Part shown: in pieces, positions 24,943-39,110 of the stretch
Numbering within the stretch: position 1 is the first letter of the stretch
How the letters are laid out: every line of letters begins with the position of its first letter
From: Apostichopus japonicus
Taxonomy: Eukaryota > Echinodermata > Holothuroidea > Aspidochirotida > Stichopodidae
Assembly: GCF_037975245.1 (NCBI RefSeq)
Contig: NC_092572.1
Coordinates: 30,911,989 to 30,975,988, forward strand
DNA length: 64,000 bases
Direction: 5' to 3'
Notes under the pieces: generated by a model
Seen by the model: only the letters and a program-made list of their open reading frames with translations
Database searches by the model: none
What the model was told of the DNA's origin: nothing
Made by a program: the position numbers and the translations under genes

Positions 24943-25923
24943 GACTTACACGAATGAAAATATCTGAAAAGAGTGATAAAAAGAATAATAGGGTCATATC
25001 AATGATTGCACCAGTATTACAAGACATTGGCTTCAAATTTACCTAACAAAATATATACCTGCACTGTTATTCACTCAAATAAATTGTACAATTGTACTAC
25101 AGTGATAAAATTTAAGTATTTTAATACTGAATTGCGCATAGATACAATTATTTGTTTAGCATTGGTTTTTTTTTTTGGCAACCCTGAGGCCTTTGATTTT
25201 TTTTTGTCAACGCTGAAGTCAATGTGATTTTATTTTGAGAACGAACAAATATATGGAATGATGACGTTAGTAAATATCTGACAACCCTGTAGTAGATATG
25301 CTACTGTAGTGTACATTATGTTCTGTAGTAGCCTTTACATACATATTAAGACAACGGCACCAGCGAGGCTGGGTACCTTTACTGTACAGGTGCAGGGTAT
25401 TCTGCAATAAAAGCCACTAGCCGAGGCCATTTAACGGGTTGAGCATATGCTTTTTCAAACACCAACACAATTTTATAAAATTTACTAATTAACAATTGGA
25501 ATTTGTAATAGGATTAAAAATATGGCTTGACTTTAGCCCCCCCCCCCCAAAAAAAACATGAAACAAGAAAGGAGGGCCATTTTTTTAATGGCTGCCAGAC
25601 TTAATTATTTTTGGTTGTAATTTTTTTTAGGGATATTGAAATAAATTTCTATCATGATTCATAACATGACCATTACATTTCCTACTATTTACAAACAAAA
25701 CCTTTCAAGTTTTAGTCCTGCTCTCTCTTTAAACTGACATTGAATATCTGGGATTTTTTGTTCCAGTACCTGTCGGCTAAGTACCAGAACTTTACCACCT
25801 GTCCCAGAACTCAACCTAGTAAATTAAATCATTAAGTAATTAACCTTTCTACAAATTAAAAAGTATATGTATTATTTATTCATGCGAATTCAAAGTAAAT
25901 AAAGCAACTGTGCATGTCGTAGG

Positions 25924-25973
25924 GGTAACCCTAACTCTAACTCTCAATCCAACCCTAACCCTAAACCTAACCG
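25924..25973 (+). repeat. Short interstitial telomere-like CCCTAA tract
   Basis: About 50 bp made of CCCTAAC-type hexamers with variants (CTCTAAC, CAATCCAAC, CTAAACC) inside the predicted leader intron. CCCTAA is the complement of the TTAGGG telomere repeat common in animals. Could be a relic of break repair or a chance simple repeat. Confidence 0.7.
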
Positions 25974-26204
25974 GAAATTATTGTTTCTCCTGGTTGTAAA
26001 AATAGTACTCCTAGTCGTAAAAATAGCAACTGCGCATGCGCAAAAGGGAATTATTTTTACGCGACTAGTCGTAAGAATAGCCACTTTGTAAAACAGTACT
26101 AATACAGCTACAATGTGTATTTCCCATTTAGCAATTAGCATACCTGTCTCGAGTTTAACCTTGAAAACAACAAATTAGATATTCATTAAATTATGGGCCT
26201 ATCA

Positions 26205-26830
26205 CATGGTTTAGGCTAGGGTGAGCCATATATTTTTCCAAACAAAAGTTAAGCTAGGCCTAACACTTATCAGTTAGAATTTTGTCGTTTTTGGAGAAAA
26301 AAAACTGACGGCCTCCAAAAAGGAAGCAAGCGGAGACGCTAAACAATTAAAAAAAAATATTTGGCATTACAATGCCTAACTTAGGCCTAGCAGCCTAGTC
26401 CTAGTCTTCCCATGTTTGATAAACCCTAACAAATTATTACACATAACCTGAACAATGTGATAGGCTAACATATCTCCAACATTATCATTATCAATTAGTA
26501 GTATTTATGCTAGGCTGGCCTAGTTTGCTAGCCTAATGTTGACATTAATACTCTCGAGTATTATTACTTATAGGCCTAGGCTAATATTAATACTATAGCC
26601 TAGGGGGCCTAATTAGCCTAGACCAAAGCCCACAATCCTTAGTTGACCACAAAGTAAATGAGTCGGCCTAGGCTAGGCACCATGTTTGTTTTTTTTTTAA
26701 TTTTTAGCCTTATTGGAGAATGCACCTGTCTTAACAATTAGGCTAGGCCTAAGCTAACTCAGGCTAGGCTAGTAGCAATTATCACTTGCCTTAGTTAGCT
26801 TAGGCATAGCCTGGCTAGCCTAACGTTGAC
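26205..26830. repeat. Degenerate TAGGCCTA/TAGGCTA-rich region
   Basis: Roughly 600 bp in which TAGGCCTA, TTAGGCTAGG and GCCTAGGCTA recur many times in both orientations without a fixed period. TAGGCCTA is self-complementary, so the region can form many small hairpins. No gene is seen. Confidence 0.75.
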
Positions 26831-27013
26831 ATTAATAGTTTAGTCGATTTGCAATTGATCGCATCTCTCAGTGGCAAGTTTGTGATAAATCGGCTTACTA
26901 AACAAGATTTACCACAACCATGTATGACACCACATTTCAATGTGTTGACAGTTCAGAATTTTAACTACGATTTCATTTTTAGGGTAAATTATTAAAGATT
27001 CAAATGATCTTAC

Positions 27014-27240
27014 CTTTTCGTGCAAGCTTCTTGTACATCGTCACGTCAATAGTCTACGTACATTTCGGTACGGTATACGTACGTACGTATATGACTTCAA
27101 CGTGCAGTCTGTTAATTCCCCCGCGCGCAAAGCAAGAAATATTAACAAAGGGGCGGAGCTAGTGTGTTATGTTAGAAGCCGTGTCATTGCTCGAGAATCG
27201 TTGTTGTGATGACGTTTCGTGAAGAGAATATAAGAATCAC
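27014..27240 (-). promoter_or_regulatory. Probable promoter and first (leader) exon region of the transposon genes
   Basis: Lies between the right subterminal repeats and the predicted leader-intron donor at 27014. It holds an alternating CGTACGTACGTAT run (about 27076-27090), a GC-rich CCGCGCGCAAAG patch (27121-27132) and CCGCCCC on the minus strand near 27153. Transcription from here toward lower coordinates would produce the two minus-strand genes. No clear minus-strand TATA box. Assignment is from position and is inference. Confidence 0.35.
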
Positions 27241-27376
27241 CATCATTGGACCTCTCGGTTTCCCTTCATTTGGGTCATCGACAGAAGATATTACCTTAAC
27301 GCTCTTTCGGGTGTAACATCAAAGTAACCCACACCGGGAAACCAGGATTCCTCACATTTTGGGTGTAATGTTTCCC
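27240..27376. repeat. Right subterminal repeat region of the transposon
   Basis: Contains the same short motifs as the left end: GGTTTCC at 27259, GGGTGTAAC at 27309, GTAACCC at 27324, GGGAAACC at 27335, ATTCCTCACATT at 27348 and GGGTGTAATGTTTCC at 27361. Pairing of motif clusters at both ends supports the element boundaries. Confidence 0.75.
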
Positions 27377-27392
27377 ATTTTTTTTTACAGTG
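27374..27392 (-). repeat. Right terminal inverted repeat
   Basis: Reads CCCA, nine T, ACAGTG, the inverse of the left end. The TA target duplication follows at 27393-27394. Confidence 0.92.
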
Positions 27393-27989
27393 TACCACAC
27401 AATCGATTTATCGGTACCGTACATTCGATTTATCGGTATCGTTAATTCTATTTATCGGTACCGCACATTTCTATTTATAGGTACCGCACATTCGATTAAT
27501 CGGTATCGCACGTTTGATTAATCGGTATCAAACATTCGATTGATCGGTGCCGCACAATCGATTTATCGGTACCGCACATTCGATTTATCGGTAACGCACA
27601 TTCGATTTATTCGTATCGCACATCCGATCTATCGGTACCGCACAATCGATTTATCGGTACGGCACTTTCCATTTATCGGTATCGCACATTCGATTAATCG
27701 TTATCGCACATTCGATTGATCGGTATCCCAAATTCGACTTATCGGTATCGCACGATCGATTTATCGGTATCGCACATTCGATTTAACGGTACCGCACATT
27801 CGACCTATCCTTAGCGCACATTCGATTTATCGGTATCGCACATTCGATTAATCGTTATCGCACATTCGATTGATCGGTATCCCAAATTCGACTTATCGGT
27901 ATCGCACGATCGATTTATCGGTACCGCAAATTCGATTTAACGGTACCGCACATTCGACTTATCCTTACCGCACATTCGATTTATCGGTA

Positions 27990-28640
27990 TCGCACATTCG
28001 ATTAATCGGTATCGGACGTTTGATTTATCGGAACCGCACAATCGACTTATCGGTGACGCACATTCGATTTATCGGTATCGCACATTCGATTTATCGGTAC
28101 TACACATTCGATTTATAGGTAAAGCTCATTCGATTTATCGGTATCGCACATTCGATTTATCGGTATCGCACATTCGAATTATCGGTACCGCACAATAGAT
28201 TTATCGGTAACGCACATTCGATTTATCAGTCCCGCACAATCGATTTATCCATACCGCGCTTTCTATTTATCGGTACCGCATATTCGATTAATCGGTATCG
28301 GACGTTTGATTTATCGGAACCGCACAATCGACTTATCGGTGACGCACATTCGATTAATCGGTATCGGACGTTTGATTTATCGGAACCGCACAATCGACTT
28401 ATCGGTGACGCACATTCGATTTATCGGTATCGCACATTCGATTTATCGGTACTACACATTCGATTTATAGGTAAAGCTCATTCGATTTATCGGTATCGCA
28501 CATTCGATTTATCGGTATCGCACATTCGAATTATCGGTACCGCACAATAGATTTATCGGTAACGCACATTCGATTTATCAGTCCCGCACAATCGATTTAT
28601 CCATACCGCGCTTTCTATTTATCGGTACCGCATATTCGAT
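27990..28640 (+). repeat. Duplicated monomer series with a 66-bp subrepeat
   Basis: The series GACGTTTGATTTATCGGAAC…CGACTTATCGGTGACG near 28013 is repeated near 28306 and again 66 bp later (three monomers). The following series (CTACACATTCG, AAAGCTCATTCG, CACAATAGATTTATCGG, CCATACCGCGCTTTC) is repeated from about 28090-28275 to about 28450-28640. Confidence 0.75.
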
Positions 28641-31386
28641 TTATCGGTATCGCACATTCGTTTAACCGGTACCGCAGAATCGACTTATCGGTACCGCACA
28701 TTCTATCTATCGCTATCATAAATTCGATTTATCGGAATCGCACATTCGATTTATCGGTATCGCACATTCGAATTATCGGTACCGCACATTCGATTGAATG
28801 GTATCGCACATTCGATTTATGGGAATCGCACATTCGATTGATCGGTACTGCACCATCGACTTATCGGTAACGCACATTCGAGTTATCCGTATCGAACATT
28901 CGATTAATCGGTATCGGACGTTCGATTTATAGGTACCGCATTTTCGATTTATTGGTATTGCACATTCTATTAGTCGGTATCGCACGTTCGATTTATCGGT
29001 ACCGGACTTTCGATTTATCGGTACCGCACATTCGATTCATCAGTACCGCACATTCGATTTATCGGTATCGTAAAATCGATTTATCGGTATCGAACATTCG
29101 ATTTATCGGTATCGCACATTCGACTTATCGGTAGCGCACATTCGATTTATCGGTACATCACATTCGAATAATGGGTTTCGCTCATTCCATTAATCGGTAT
29201 CGCACGTTCGATTTATCGTTACCGTACATTCGATTTATCGGTAGACAAAATTCGATTTATCTGTGTCGCACATTCTATTAATCGGTATCGCACATTCGAT
29301 TTATCGGTACCGTACATTCCATTAACCGGTATCGTAAATTCTATTTATCGGTACCGTAAATTCGATTTATCGGTAGACTAAATTCGACTTATCGGTGTCG
29401 CACATTGTATTAATCGGTATCGCACATTCGATTTATCGGTAACGCACATTCGATTTATCGGTCCAGCACAATCCTTTTATCGGTACCGCACTTTCGATTT
29501 ATCGGTACCGCACATTCGATTCATCGGTACCGCACATTCGATTTATCGGTCCAGCACAATCTATTTATCGGCATCGCACATTCGATTAATTGGTATCGCA
29601 CATTCGATTAATCGGTATCCCAAATTCGACATATCGGTATCACACATTCAATTTATCGGTACTACACCATCGACTTATCGGTAACGCACATTCGGATTAT
29701 CGGTACCGCACAATCGATTTATCGGTAACGCACATTCGATTTATCGGTCCCGCACAATCGATTTATCGGTACCGCGCTTTCGATTAACAGGTATCGCACA
29801 TTCGATTTATCGGTACCGCACTTTCGATTAATCGGTATCGCACGTTCGATTTATCGGTACCGTACAATCGATTTATCGGTACCGCAATTTCTATTTATCG
29901 GTACCGCATAATCGATTTATCGGTATCGCACATTTGATAAACCGGTACCAAAGAATCGAATTATCGGTACCGCATATTCTATATACCGCTATCATAATTT
30001 CGATTTATCGGAATCGCACATTCGATTGATCGGTATCGCACATTCGAATTATCGGTACCGCATTTGATTTGTTGGTATTGTAAATTCTATTTATCGGTAT
30101 CGCACGTTCGATTAATCGGTACCGCACATTCGATTTATCAGTATCGCACATTCTTTTCATAGGTATCGTAAATTCGAGTTATCGGTACCGCACATTCGAT
30201 TTATCAGTACCGCACATTCGATTAATCGGTTTCGTAAATTCGATTTATCGGTATCACACATTCGTTTTATCGGTACCGCATTTGATTTGTTGGTATCGTA
30301 AATTCTATTTATCGGTATTGCATTTTCGACTTATCGGTATCGCACATTCGATTTATCGGTACCGCACATTCGATTTATCGGTACCGCACATTTGATATAT
30401 CGGTATCGCACGTTCGAATTATCGGTATCGCACATTCGATAAATCATTACAGCACATTCGATTAACAGGTATCGCACATTCGATTTATCGGTACCGCACT
30501 TTCGATTGATCGGTATCGCACCATCGATTTATCGGTACCGTACATTCGATTTATCGGTAACGCACATTCGATATATCGGTAACGCATTTTCGATTTATCG
30601 GTCCCGCACAATCGATTTATCGTTACAGCACATTCGATTTATCGGTATCGCACATTCTTTTCATAGGTATCGTAAATTCGATTTATCGGTACCGCAAATT
30701 CGATTTATCGGTGCTGTATAATCAATCTATCGGTACCGTATAATCGATTTATCGGTACCGCACATTCGATTTATCAGTACCGCACATTCGATTCATCAGT
30801 TTCGTAAATTCTATTTATCGGTTTCGCGAATCTATTAATCGGTATCGCAGATTCGACTTATCGGTCCCGCACAATCGATTCATCGGTACAGCACTTTCTA
30901 TTTATCGGTACCGCACATTCGATTAGTCGGTATCGCACGTTCGATATTTCGGTCCCGCACTTTTGATTAATAGGAACCGCACAATCGATTTATCGGTACC
31001 GAAAATTCGGTTTATCGGTATCGCACATTCTATTTATCGGTACCGCACAAACGATTTAAAGGTATCGCACATTCGATTAATCGGTATCGGACGTTTGATT
31101 TATCGGTACCACCTTTTCCCTTTATCGGTATCGCACATTCGATAAGTCGGTACCGCACTTTCGATTGATCGGTACCGCATAATCGATTATCGGTACCGTA
31201 CAATCGGTTTATCAGTACCGCACATTCGATTAATCGGTTTCGTAAATTCGATTTATCGGTATCGCAAATTCGATTTATCGGTATCGCACATTCGATTTAT
31301 CGGTACCGCACAATAGATCTATCGGTACCGCACAATCGATTTATCAGTACCGCACATTCGATATAACGATACCGCACTTTCGATTA

Positions 31387-32443
31387 ATGGCTACCGCAAA
31401 TTCGATTTATCGGTCCTGCACATTCGATTTATCGGTACTACACATGCGATTGATCGGTACCGCACAATCGATTTATCGGTACCGCAAATTCCATTTATCG
31501 GTATCGCACGTTCGATTTTTCGGTACAGCACTTTTGATTTATCGGTACCGCACATTCGATTCATCGGTCCCGAACAATCGATTTATCGGTCCTGCACATT
31601 CGATTTATCGGTACTACACATGCGATTGATCGGTAACGCACAATCGATTTATCGGTACCGCAAATTCCATTTATCGGTATCGCACGTTCGATTTTTCGGT
31701 ACAGCACTTTTGATTTATCGGTACCGCACATTCGATTCATCGGTACAGCATTTTCTATTTATCGGTACCGCACATTCTATTTATCGGTACTACACATTCT
31801 ATTTATCGGTAACGCACATTCGATTTATCGGTACTACACATGCGATTTATCGGTACCGCACATTCTATTGATCGGTATAACACAATCGGTTTATCGGTAT
31901 CGCATATTCGATTAATCGGTACCACACATTAGATTCATCGGTATAACACAATCGATTTATCGGTACTACACATGCGATTTATCGGTACCGCACATTCTAT
32001 TGATCGGTATAACACAATCGGTTTATCGGTATCGCATATTCGATTAATCGGTACCACACATTAGATTCATCGGTATAACACAATCGATTTATCGGTATCG
32101 CACATTTGATTAATCGGTACCGCACCTTCGATTCATCGGTATAACACAATCGATTTATCGGTATCGCACATTCTATTTATCGGTACTACACATTCTATTT
32201 ATCGGTAACGCACATTCGATTTATCGGTACTACACATGCGATTTATCGGTACCGCACATTCTATTGATCGGTATAACACAATCGGTTTATCGGTATCGCA
32301 TATTCGATTAATCGGTACCACACATTAGATTCATCGGTATAACACAATCGATTTATCGGTATCGCACATTTGATTAATCGGTACCGCACCTTCGATTCAT
32401 CGGTATAACACAATCGATTTATCGGTACCGCACATCCATTCAT
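31387..32443 (+). repeat. Short-period higher-order repeats with the CATGCGATT and CGGTATAACACAATCG monomers
   Basis: A series with the rare monomers CTACACATGCGATTGATCGG and CGATTTTTCGGTACAGC occurs at about 31430-31570 and again about 190 bp later. A second series with CGGTATAACACAATCG and CACACATTAGATTCATCGG occurs three times between 31850 and 32440. Confidence 0.75.
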
Positions 32444-33369
32444 CGGTATCGTAGGTTCGATTTATTGGTACCGCTATTTCGATTTATCGGTTCCGCACTA
32501 TCGATTTATGAGTACAGCACATTCGATTTATCGGTATCGCACATTTGATTAATTGGTATCGCACAATCAATTCATCGGTTTCGCACGTTCGATTAATAGG
32601 TACCGAAAATCGATTTATCGGTACCGCACAATCGATTAATCAGTATCGCCCATTCGATTTATCGGTACCGCACATTCGATTAATCGGTACCTCACATTCG
32701 ATTAATCAGTATCGCACATTCGATTTATCGGTACCGCACATTCGGTTTATTGGTATCGCACTATCGATTGATCGGTATCGCAAATTCGATTTATCTCTCC
32801 CGCACATCCGATTTATGGGTACAGCACATTCGATTTATCCGTATCGCACATTTGATTAATCGGTACCGCAAAATCGATTCATCGGTATAACACAATCGAT
32901 TTATCGGTATCGCACATTCGATTTATCGGTACCGCACATTCGATTCATCGGTATAACACAATCGATTTATCGGTCCAGCACATTCGATTTATCGGTATCT
33001 CACATTCGATAAATCGGTATCGCACATTCGATTTATCGGTACAGCACAATCGATTTATCGGTACCGCAAATTCCATTTATCGGTATCGCACGTTCGATTA
33101 ATCGGTATCGCACGTTCGATTTATCGGTCCCGCACAATCGATTTATCGGTAACGCAAATTCGATTGATCGGTACCGCACTTTCGATTTATCGGTATCGCA
33201 CATTCGATTTATCGGTATCGCACATTCGATTACCCGGTATCGCACGTTCGATTTATCGGTACCGCAAATTTCATTGATCGGTATCGCACATTCTATTTAT
33301 CGATACCGCACATTCGATTTATCGGTACTAGACATTAGATTTATCGGTAACGCTCATTCGATTTATCGG

Positions 33370-35730
33370 TATCACACATTCGATTAATCGGTATCGGACA
33401 ATCACGGTACCGCACTTTCGATTTATCGTTACCGCCCATTCTATTTATCGGTATCGCATAATCGATTTATCGGTACTGCACTTTTGATTGATCGGTCCCG
33501 CACTCTCAATTTATCGGTACCGCACTTTCGATTTATCGATACCGCTCATTCGATTTATTGGTATCGCACATTCGATTAACCGGTATCGCACGTTCGAAAT
33601 ATCGGTACCGCACATTCGATTTATCGGTCCCGCACAATCGATTTATCGATACCGCACATACGATTTATCTGTATCGCACAATCTATTTATCGGTACCGCA
33701 CTTTCGATTTATTGGTACCTTATATTTGATTTATCGGTATCGCATAATCGATTTATCGGTCCCGCACTATCGAATTATCGGTACCGCACCATCGATTTAT
33801 CGGTACCGTACATCGATTTATCGGTATCTCACATTCGATTTATCGGTATCGAACATTCGATTTATCGGTACAGCACAATCGATTTATCGGTACCGCAAAT
33901 TCCATTAATCGGTATCGCACGTTCGATTAATCGGTATCGCACGTTCGATTTATCGGTCCCGCACAATCGATTTATCGGTAACGCAAATTCGATTGATCGG
34001 TACCGCACTTTCGATTTATCGGTATCGCACATTCGATTTATCGGTATCGCACATTAGATTTATCGGTAACGCTCATTCGATTTATCGGTATCACACATTC
34101 GATTAATCGGTATCGGACAATCACGGTACCGCACTTTCGATTTATCGTTACCGCCCATTCTATTTATCGGTATCGCATAATCGATTTATCGGTACTGCAC
34201 TTTTGATTGATCGGTCCCGCACTCTCAATTTATCGGTACCGCACTTTCGATTTATCGATACCGCTCATTCGATTTATTGGTATCGCACATTCGATTAACC
34301 GGTATCGCACGTTCGAAATATCGGTACCGCACATTCGATTTATCGGTCCCGCACAATCGATTTATCGATACCGCACATACGATTTATCTGTATCGCACAA
34401 TCTATTTATCGGTACCGCACTTTCGATTTATTGGTACCTTATATTTGATTTATCGGTATCGCATAATCGATTTATCGGTCCCGCACTATCGAATTATCGG
34501 TACCGCACCATCGATTTATCGGTACCGTACATCGATTTATCGGTATCGTAAATTCGATTTATTTGTATCGCACATTCTTTTCATATGTATCGTAAATTCG
34601 ATTTATCGGTACCCTAAATTCGATTTATCGGTCCCGCACAATCGAATTATCGGTACCGCACTTTCGATTTATCGGTACCTTACATTTGATTTATCGGTAT
34701 CGCATAATCAATTTATCGGTACCGCACATTCGATTTATCGGTCCCGCATAATCGATTTCATCGGTACCGCACTTTCGATTTATCGGTACCGCACATTCGA
34801 TTTATCGGTATCGCACATTCGATTAACCGGTATCGCACGTTCGAATTATCGTTACCGCACTTTCGATTTATCGGTACCGCACAATCGATTTATCGGTACC
34901 GCACTTTCTATTTTTCGGTACCGCACATTCGATTTATCGGTATCGCACATTCGATTAACCGGTATCGCACGTTCGCATTATCGTTACCGCACTTTCGATT
35001 GATCGGTACCGCACCATCAATTTATCGGTACCGCACAATCGATTTATCGGTACCGCATAATCGATTTATCGGTACCGCACATTCGATTTATCGGTACCGC
35101 ACCATCGATTTATCGGTACCGCTCATTCGAATTATCGGTACCGCACACTCGATTTATCGGTATCGCACATTCTATTTATCGGTATCGAACATTCGATTTA
35201 TCGGTACCGCAAATTCGATTTATCGGTATCGCGAATAGATTAATCGTTATCGCAAAATCTATTTATCGGCATCGCACGTTCGATTAATCGGTCCCGCACA
35301 ATCGAATTATCGGTACCGCACATTCGATTTATCGGTATCGCAAATTCTATTTATCGATACCGCACACTCGATTTATCGGTACTACACATTAGATTTATCG
35401 GTAACGCTCATTCGATTTATCGGTATCACACATTCGATTAATCGGTATCGGACAATCACGGTACCGCACTTTCGATTTATCGTTACCGCCCATTCTATTT
35501 ATCGGTATCGCATAATCGATTTATCGGTACTGCACTTTTGATTGATCGGTCCCGCACTCTCAATTTATCGGTACCGCACTTTCGATTTATCGATACCGCT
35601 CATTCGATTTATTGGTATCGCACATTCGATTAACCGGTATCGCACGTTCGAAATATCGGTACCGCACATTCGATTTATCGGTCCCGCACAATCGATTTAT
35701 CGATACCGCACATACGATTTATCTGTATCG
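33370..35730 (+). repeat. 719-bp higher-order repeat, two full copies and a partial third
   Basis: The series that includes TTTTGATTGATCGGTCCCGC at 33482 and GATAATC-free markers such as GGACAATCACGGTACCGC and CTTATATTTGATTTATCGG recurs 719 bp later (34201), nearly unchanged over more than 500 bp. Its first ~240 bp recur again from about 35536 (offset 1,335 from the second copy). The rare truncated monomer GGACAATCACGG also appears at 37648, 39091 and 39308. Confidence 0.85.
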
Positions 35731-37358
35731 CATAATCGATTTATCGGTACCGCACTTTCGATTTATCGGTACCGCACCATCGATTTATCGGTACCGATCA
35801 TTCGAATTATCGGTACCGCACACTCGATTTATCGGTATCGCACATTCTATTTATCGGTATCGCACATTCGATTTATCGGTACCGCAAATTCGATTTATCG
35901 GTATCGCGAATAGATTAATCGTTATCGCACATTCGATTTATCGATACCGCACAATCGATTTATCGGTACCGCACATTCGATTTATCGGTATCGCATTTTC
36001 TATTAATCGTTATCGCACGTTCGATTCATCGGTATCGCACATTCTATTTATCGGTAGCCCACCGCACAATCGATTTATCGGTACCGCATATTCGATTTAT
36101 CGGTCCCGCACATTCGATTTATCGGTTTCGCATAATCGATTTATCGGTACCGCACATTCGATTTATCGTTACCGCAATATCGATTAATCGGTCTCGCACA
36201 TTCGATTTATCGGTATCGCATAATCGATTAATCGGTACCGCACATTCTATTTTTCGGTCCCGCACAATCGATTTATCGGTATCGCACGTTCGATTTATCG
36301 GTCCCGCACATTCGATTCATCGGCACCGCACATTCGATTTTTCGGTATCGCACATTCCATTTATCGGTATCGCACGTTCGAATTATCGTTACCGCACTTT
36401 CGATTTATCGGTACCGCACAATCGATTTATCGGTACCGCACTTTCTATTTTTCGGTACCGCACATTCGATTTATCGGTATCGCACATTCGATTAACCGGT
36501 ATCGCACGTTCGCATTATCGTTACCGCACTTTCGATTGATCGGTACCGCACCATCAATTTATCGGTACCGCACAATCGATTTATCGGTACCGCACTTTCG
36601 ATTTATCGGTATCGCATTTTCTATTAATCGTTATCGCACGTTCGATTCATCGGTATCGCACATTCTATTTATCGGTATCCCACCGCACAATCGATTTATC
36701 GGTACCGCATATTCGATTTATCGGTCCCGCACATTCGATTTATCGGTTTCGCATTATCGATTTATCGGTACCGCACATTCGATTTATTGGTACCGCACAA
36801 TCGATTTTTCGGTACCGCACATTCGATTTATCGGTATCGCAAATTCTATTTATCGATACCGCACATTCGATATATCGTTACTACACATTAGATTTATCGG
36901 TATCGCACATTCGATTTATCGGTATTGCAATTTCGATTTATAGGTACCGCACATTCGATTTATCGGTATCACACATTCGATTTATCGTTACCGCAATATC
37001 GATTAATCGGTCTCGCACATTCGATTTATCGGTATCGCATAATCGATTAATCGGTACCGCACATTCTATTTTTCGGTCCCGCACAATCGATTTATCGGTA
37101 TCGCACGTTCGATTTATCGGTCCCGCACATTCGATTCATCGGCACCGCACATTCGATTTTTCGGTATCGCACATTCCATTTATCGGTACCGCACAATCGA
37201 TTCATCGGTACCGCACATTCGATTTATCGGTACCGCACAATCGATTTTTCGGTACCGTACATTCGATTTATCATTATCGTAAATTCGATTTATCGTTACC
37301 GTACAATCGATTTATCGGTACCGCACATTCGATTTATCGGTATCGCACATTCGATTAA

Positions 37359-39110
37359 TTGTTATCGCACGTTCGATTTATCGGTACCGCACATTCGATT
37401 AATCGGTACCGCACCGAACAATCGATTTATCGGTCCCGCACATTCGATTTATCGGTTTGGCATAATCGATTTATCGGTACCGCGCATTCGATTTATTGGT
37501 ACGGCACAATCGATTTATCGGTACCGCACATTCGATTTATCGGTGACGCAAATTCTATTTATCGATACCGCACATTCGATTTATCGGTACTACACATTAG
37601 ATTTATCGGTAACGCTCATTCGATTTATCGGTATCGCACATTCGATTAATCGGTATCGGACAATCACGGTACCGCACTTTCGATTTATCGGTCCCGCACA
37701 ATCGATTTATCGGTACCGCACTTTCGATTTATCGGTATCGCATTTTCTATTAATCGTTATCGCACGTTCGATTCATCGGTATCGCACATTCGATTTATCG
37801 GTAGCCCACCGCACAATCGATTTATCGGTACCGCATATTCGATTTATCGGTCCCGCACATTCGATTTATCGGTTTCGCATAATCGATTTATCGGTACCGC
37901 ACATTCGATTTATTGGTACCGCACAATCGATTTTTCGGTACCGCACATTCGATTTATCGGTATCGCAAATTCTATTTATCGATACCGCACATTCGATTTA
38001 TCGGTACTACACATTCGATTTATCGGTATTGCAATTTCGATTTATAGGTACCGCACATTCGATTTATCGGTATCACACATTCGATTTATCGTTACCGCAA
38101 TATCGATTAACCGGTCTCGCACATTCGATTTATCAGTATCGCATAATCGATTAATCGGTACCGCACATTCTATTTTTCGGTCCCGCAATATCGATTTATC
38201 GGTATCGCACGTTCGATTTATCGGTCCCGCACATTCGATTAATCGGCACCGCACATTCGATTTTTCGGTATCGCACATTCCATTTATCGGTACCGCACAA
38301 TCGATTCATCGGTACCGCACATTCGATTTATCGGTACCGCACATTCGATTTATCGGTATCGCATAATCGATTTATCGGTACCGCACATTCGATTTATCGG
38401 TATCGCATAATCGATTCATCGGTACCGAACAATCGATTTATCGGTACCGCACATTCGATTGATCGGTATCGCACCATCGATTTATCAGTACCGCACAATC
38501 GATTTATCGGTACAGCACTTTCGATTTATCGGTATCGCACATTCTTTTCATATGTATCGTAAATTCGATTTATCGGTACCCTATATTCGATTTATCGGTA
38601 CCGAACACAATCGATTTATCCGTCTCGCACAATCGATTCATCGGTACCGCAATTTTGATTTATCGGTACCGCACAATCAATTTTTCGGTACGGTACATTC
38701 GATTTATCATTATCGTAAATTCGATTTATCGTTACCGTACAATCGATTTATCTGTACCGCACATTCGATTTATCGGTATCGCACATTCGATTAATCGTTA
38801 TCGCACGTTCGATTTATCGGTACCGCACATTTGATTTATCGGTACCGCACCGAACAATCGATTTATCGGTCCCGCACATTCGATTTATCGGTTTGGCATA
38901 ATCGATTTATCGGTACCACGCATTCGATTTATTGGTACGGCACAATCGATTTATCGGTACCGCACATTCGATTTATCGGTAACGCAAATTCTATTTATCG
39001 ATACCGCACATTCGATTTATCGGTACTACACATTAGATTTATCGGTAACGCTCATTCGATTTATCGGTATCGCACATTCGATTAATCGGTATCGGACAAT
39101 CACGGTACCG
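37359..39110 (+). repeat. Duplicated block, offset about 1,435 bp
   Basis: The series CGAACAATCG…CGGTTTGGCATAATCG…GGTACGGCACAATCG at about 37410-37680 recurs at about 38845-39110. The marker TTGGCATAATCG lies at 37457 and 38892, an offset of 1,435 bp. An intermediate, related series (TAGCCCACCGCAC, CTACACATTCG) is also shared with 36050-36400 and 39250. Confidence 0.75.

Larger units (their letters stand above)
24964..27013 (-). other. Predicted 5' leader intron of the transposase gene
   Basis: A donor GAAAAG|GTAAGAT lies at 27014/27013 near the right end of the element and an acceptor TTTTTATCACTCTTTTCAG ends at 24964, 21 bp before the Met at 24942. The 2,050-bp span has no coding motif on the minus strand. 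It holds poly-T, poly-C and CCCTAA tracts and a long TAGGCCTA-rich stretch. The prediction rests only on the splice consensus and the position. Confidence 0.5.
16305..27392 (-). mobile_element. 11,088-bp CACTG-ended DNA transposon, EnSpm/CACTA-like (CMC)
   Basis: Complete element bounded by inverted repeats CACTGTAAAAAAAAA (perfect for 15 bp, about 19 bp with one mismatch into GGG) and a 2-bp TA target duplication. Both ends carry subterminal repeats of GTTTCC and GGGGTAAC type. It contains a DDE transposase gene with C2H2 fingers (22341-24942, broken) and a three-exon SAMD3-like gene (19113-22254), both on the minus strand. The short CACTG ends, the subterminal repeats and the DCMHDILEGV motif fit EnSpm/CACTA-like elements of animals. 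The superfamily assignment is inference; the boundaries are seen directly. Confidence 0.9.

Noticed and set aside
25006-25227. Plus-strand frame upstream of the transposase
   Set aside because: Low-complexity, AT-rich, no motif; within the predicted leader intron.
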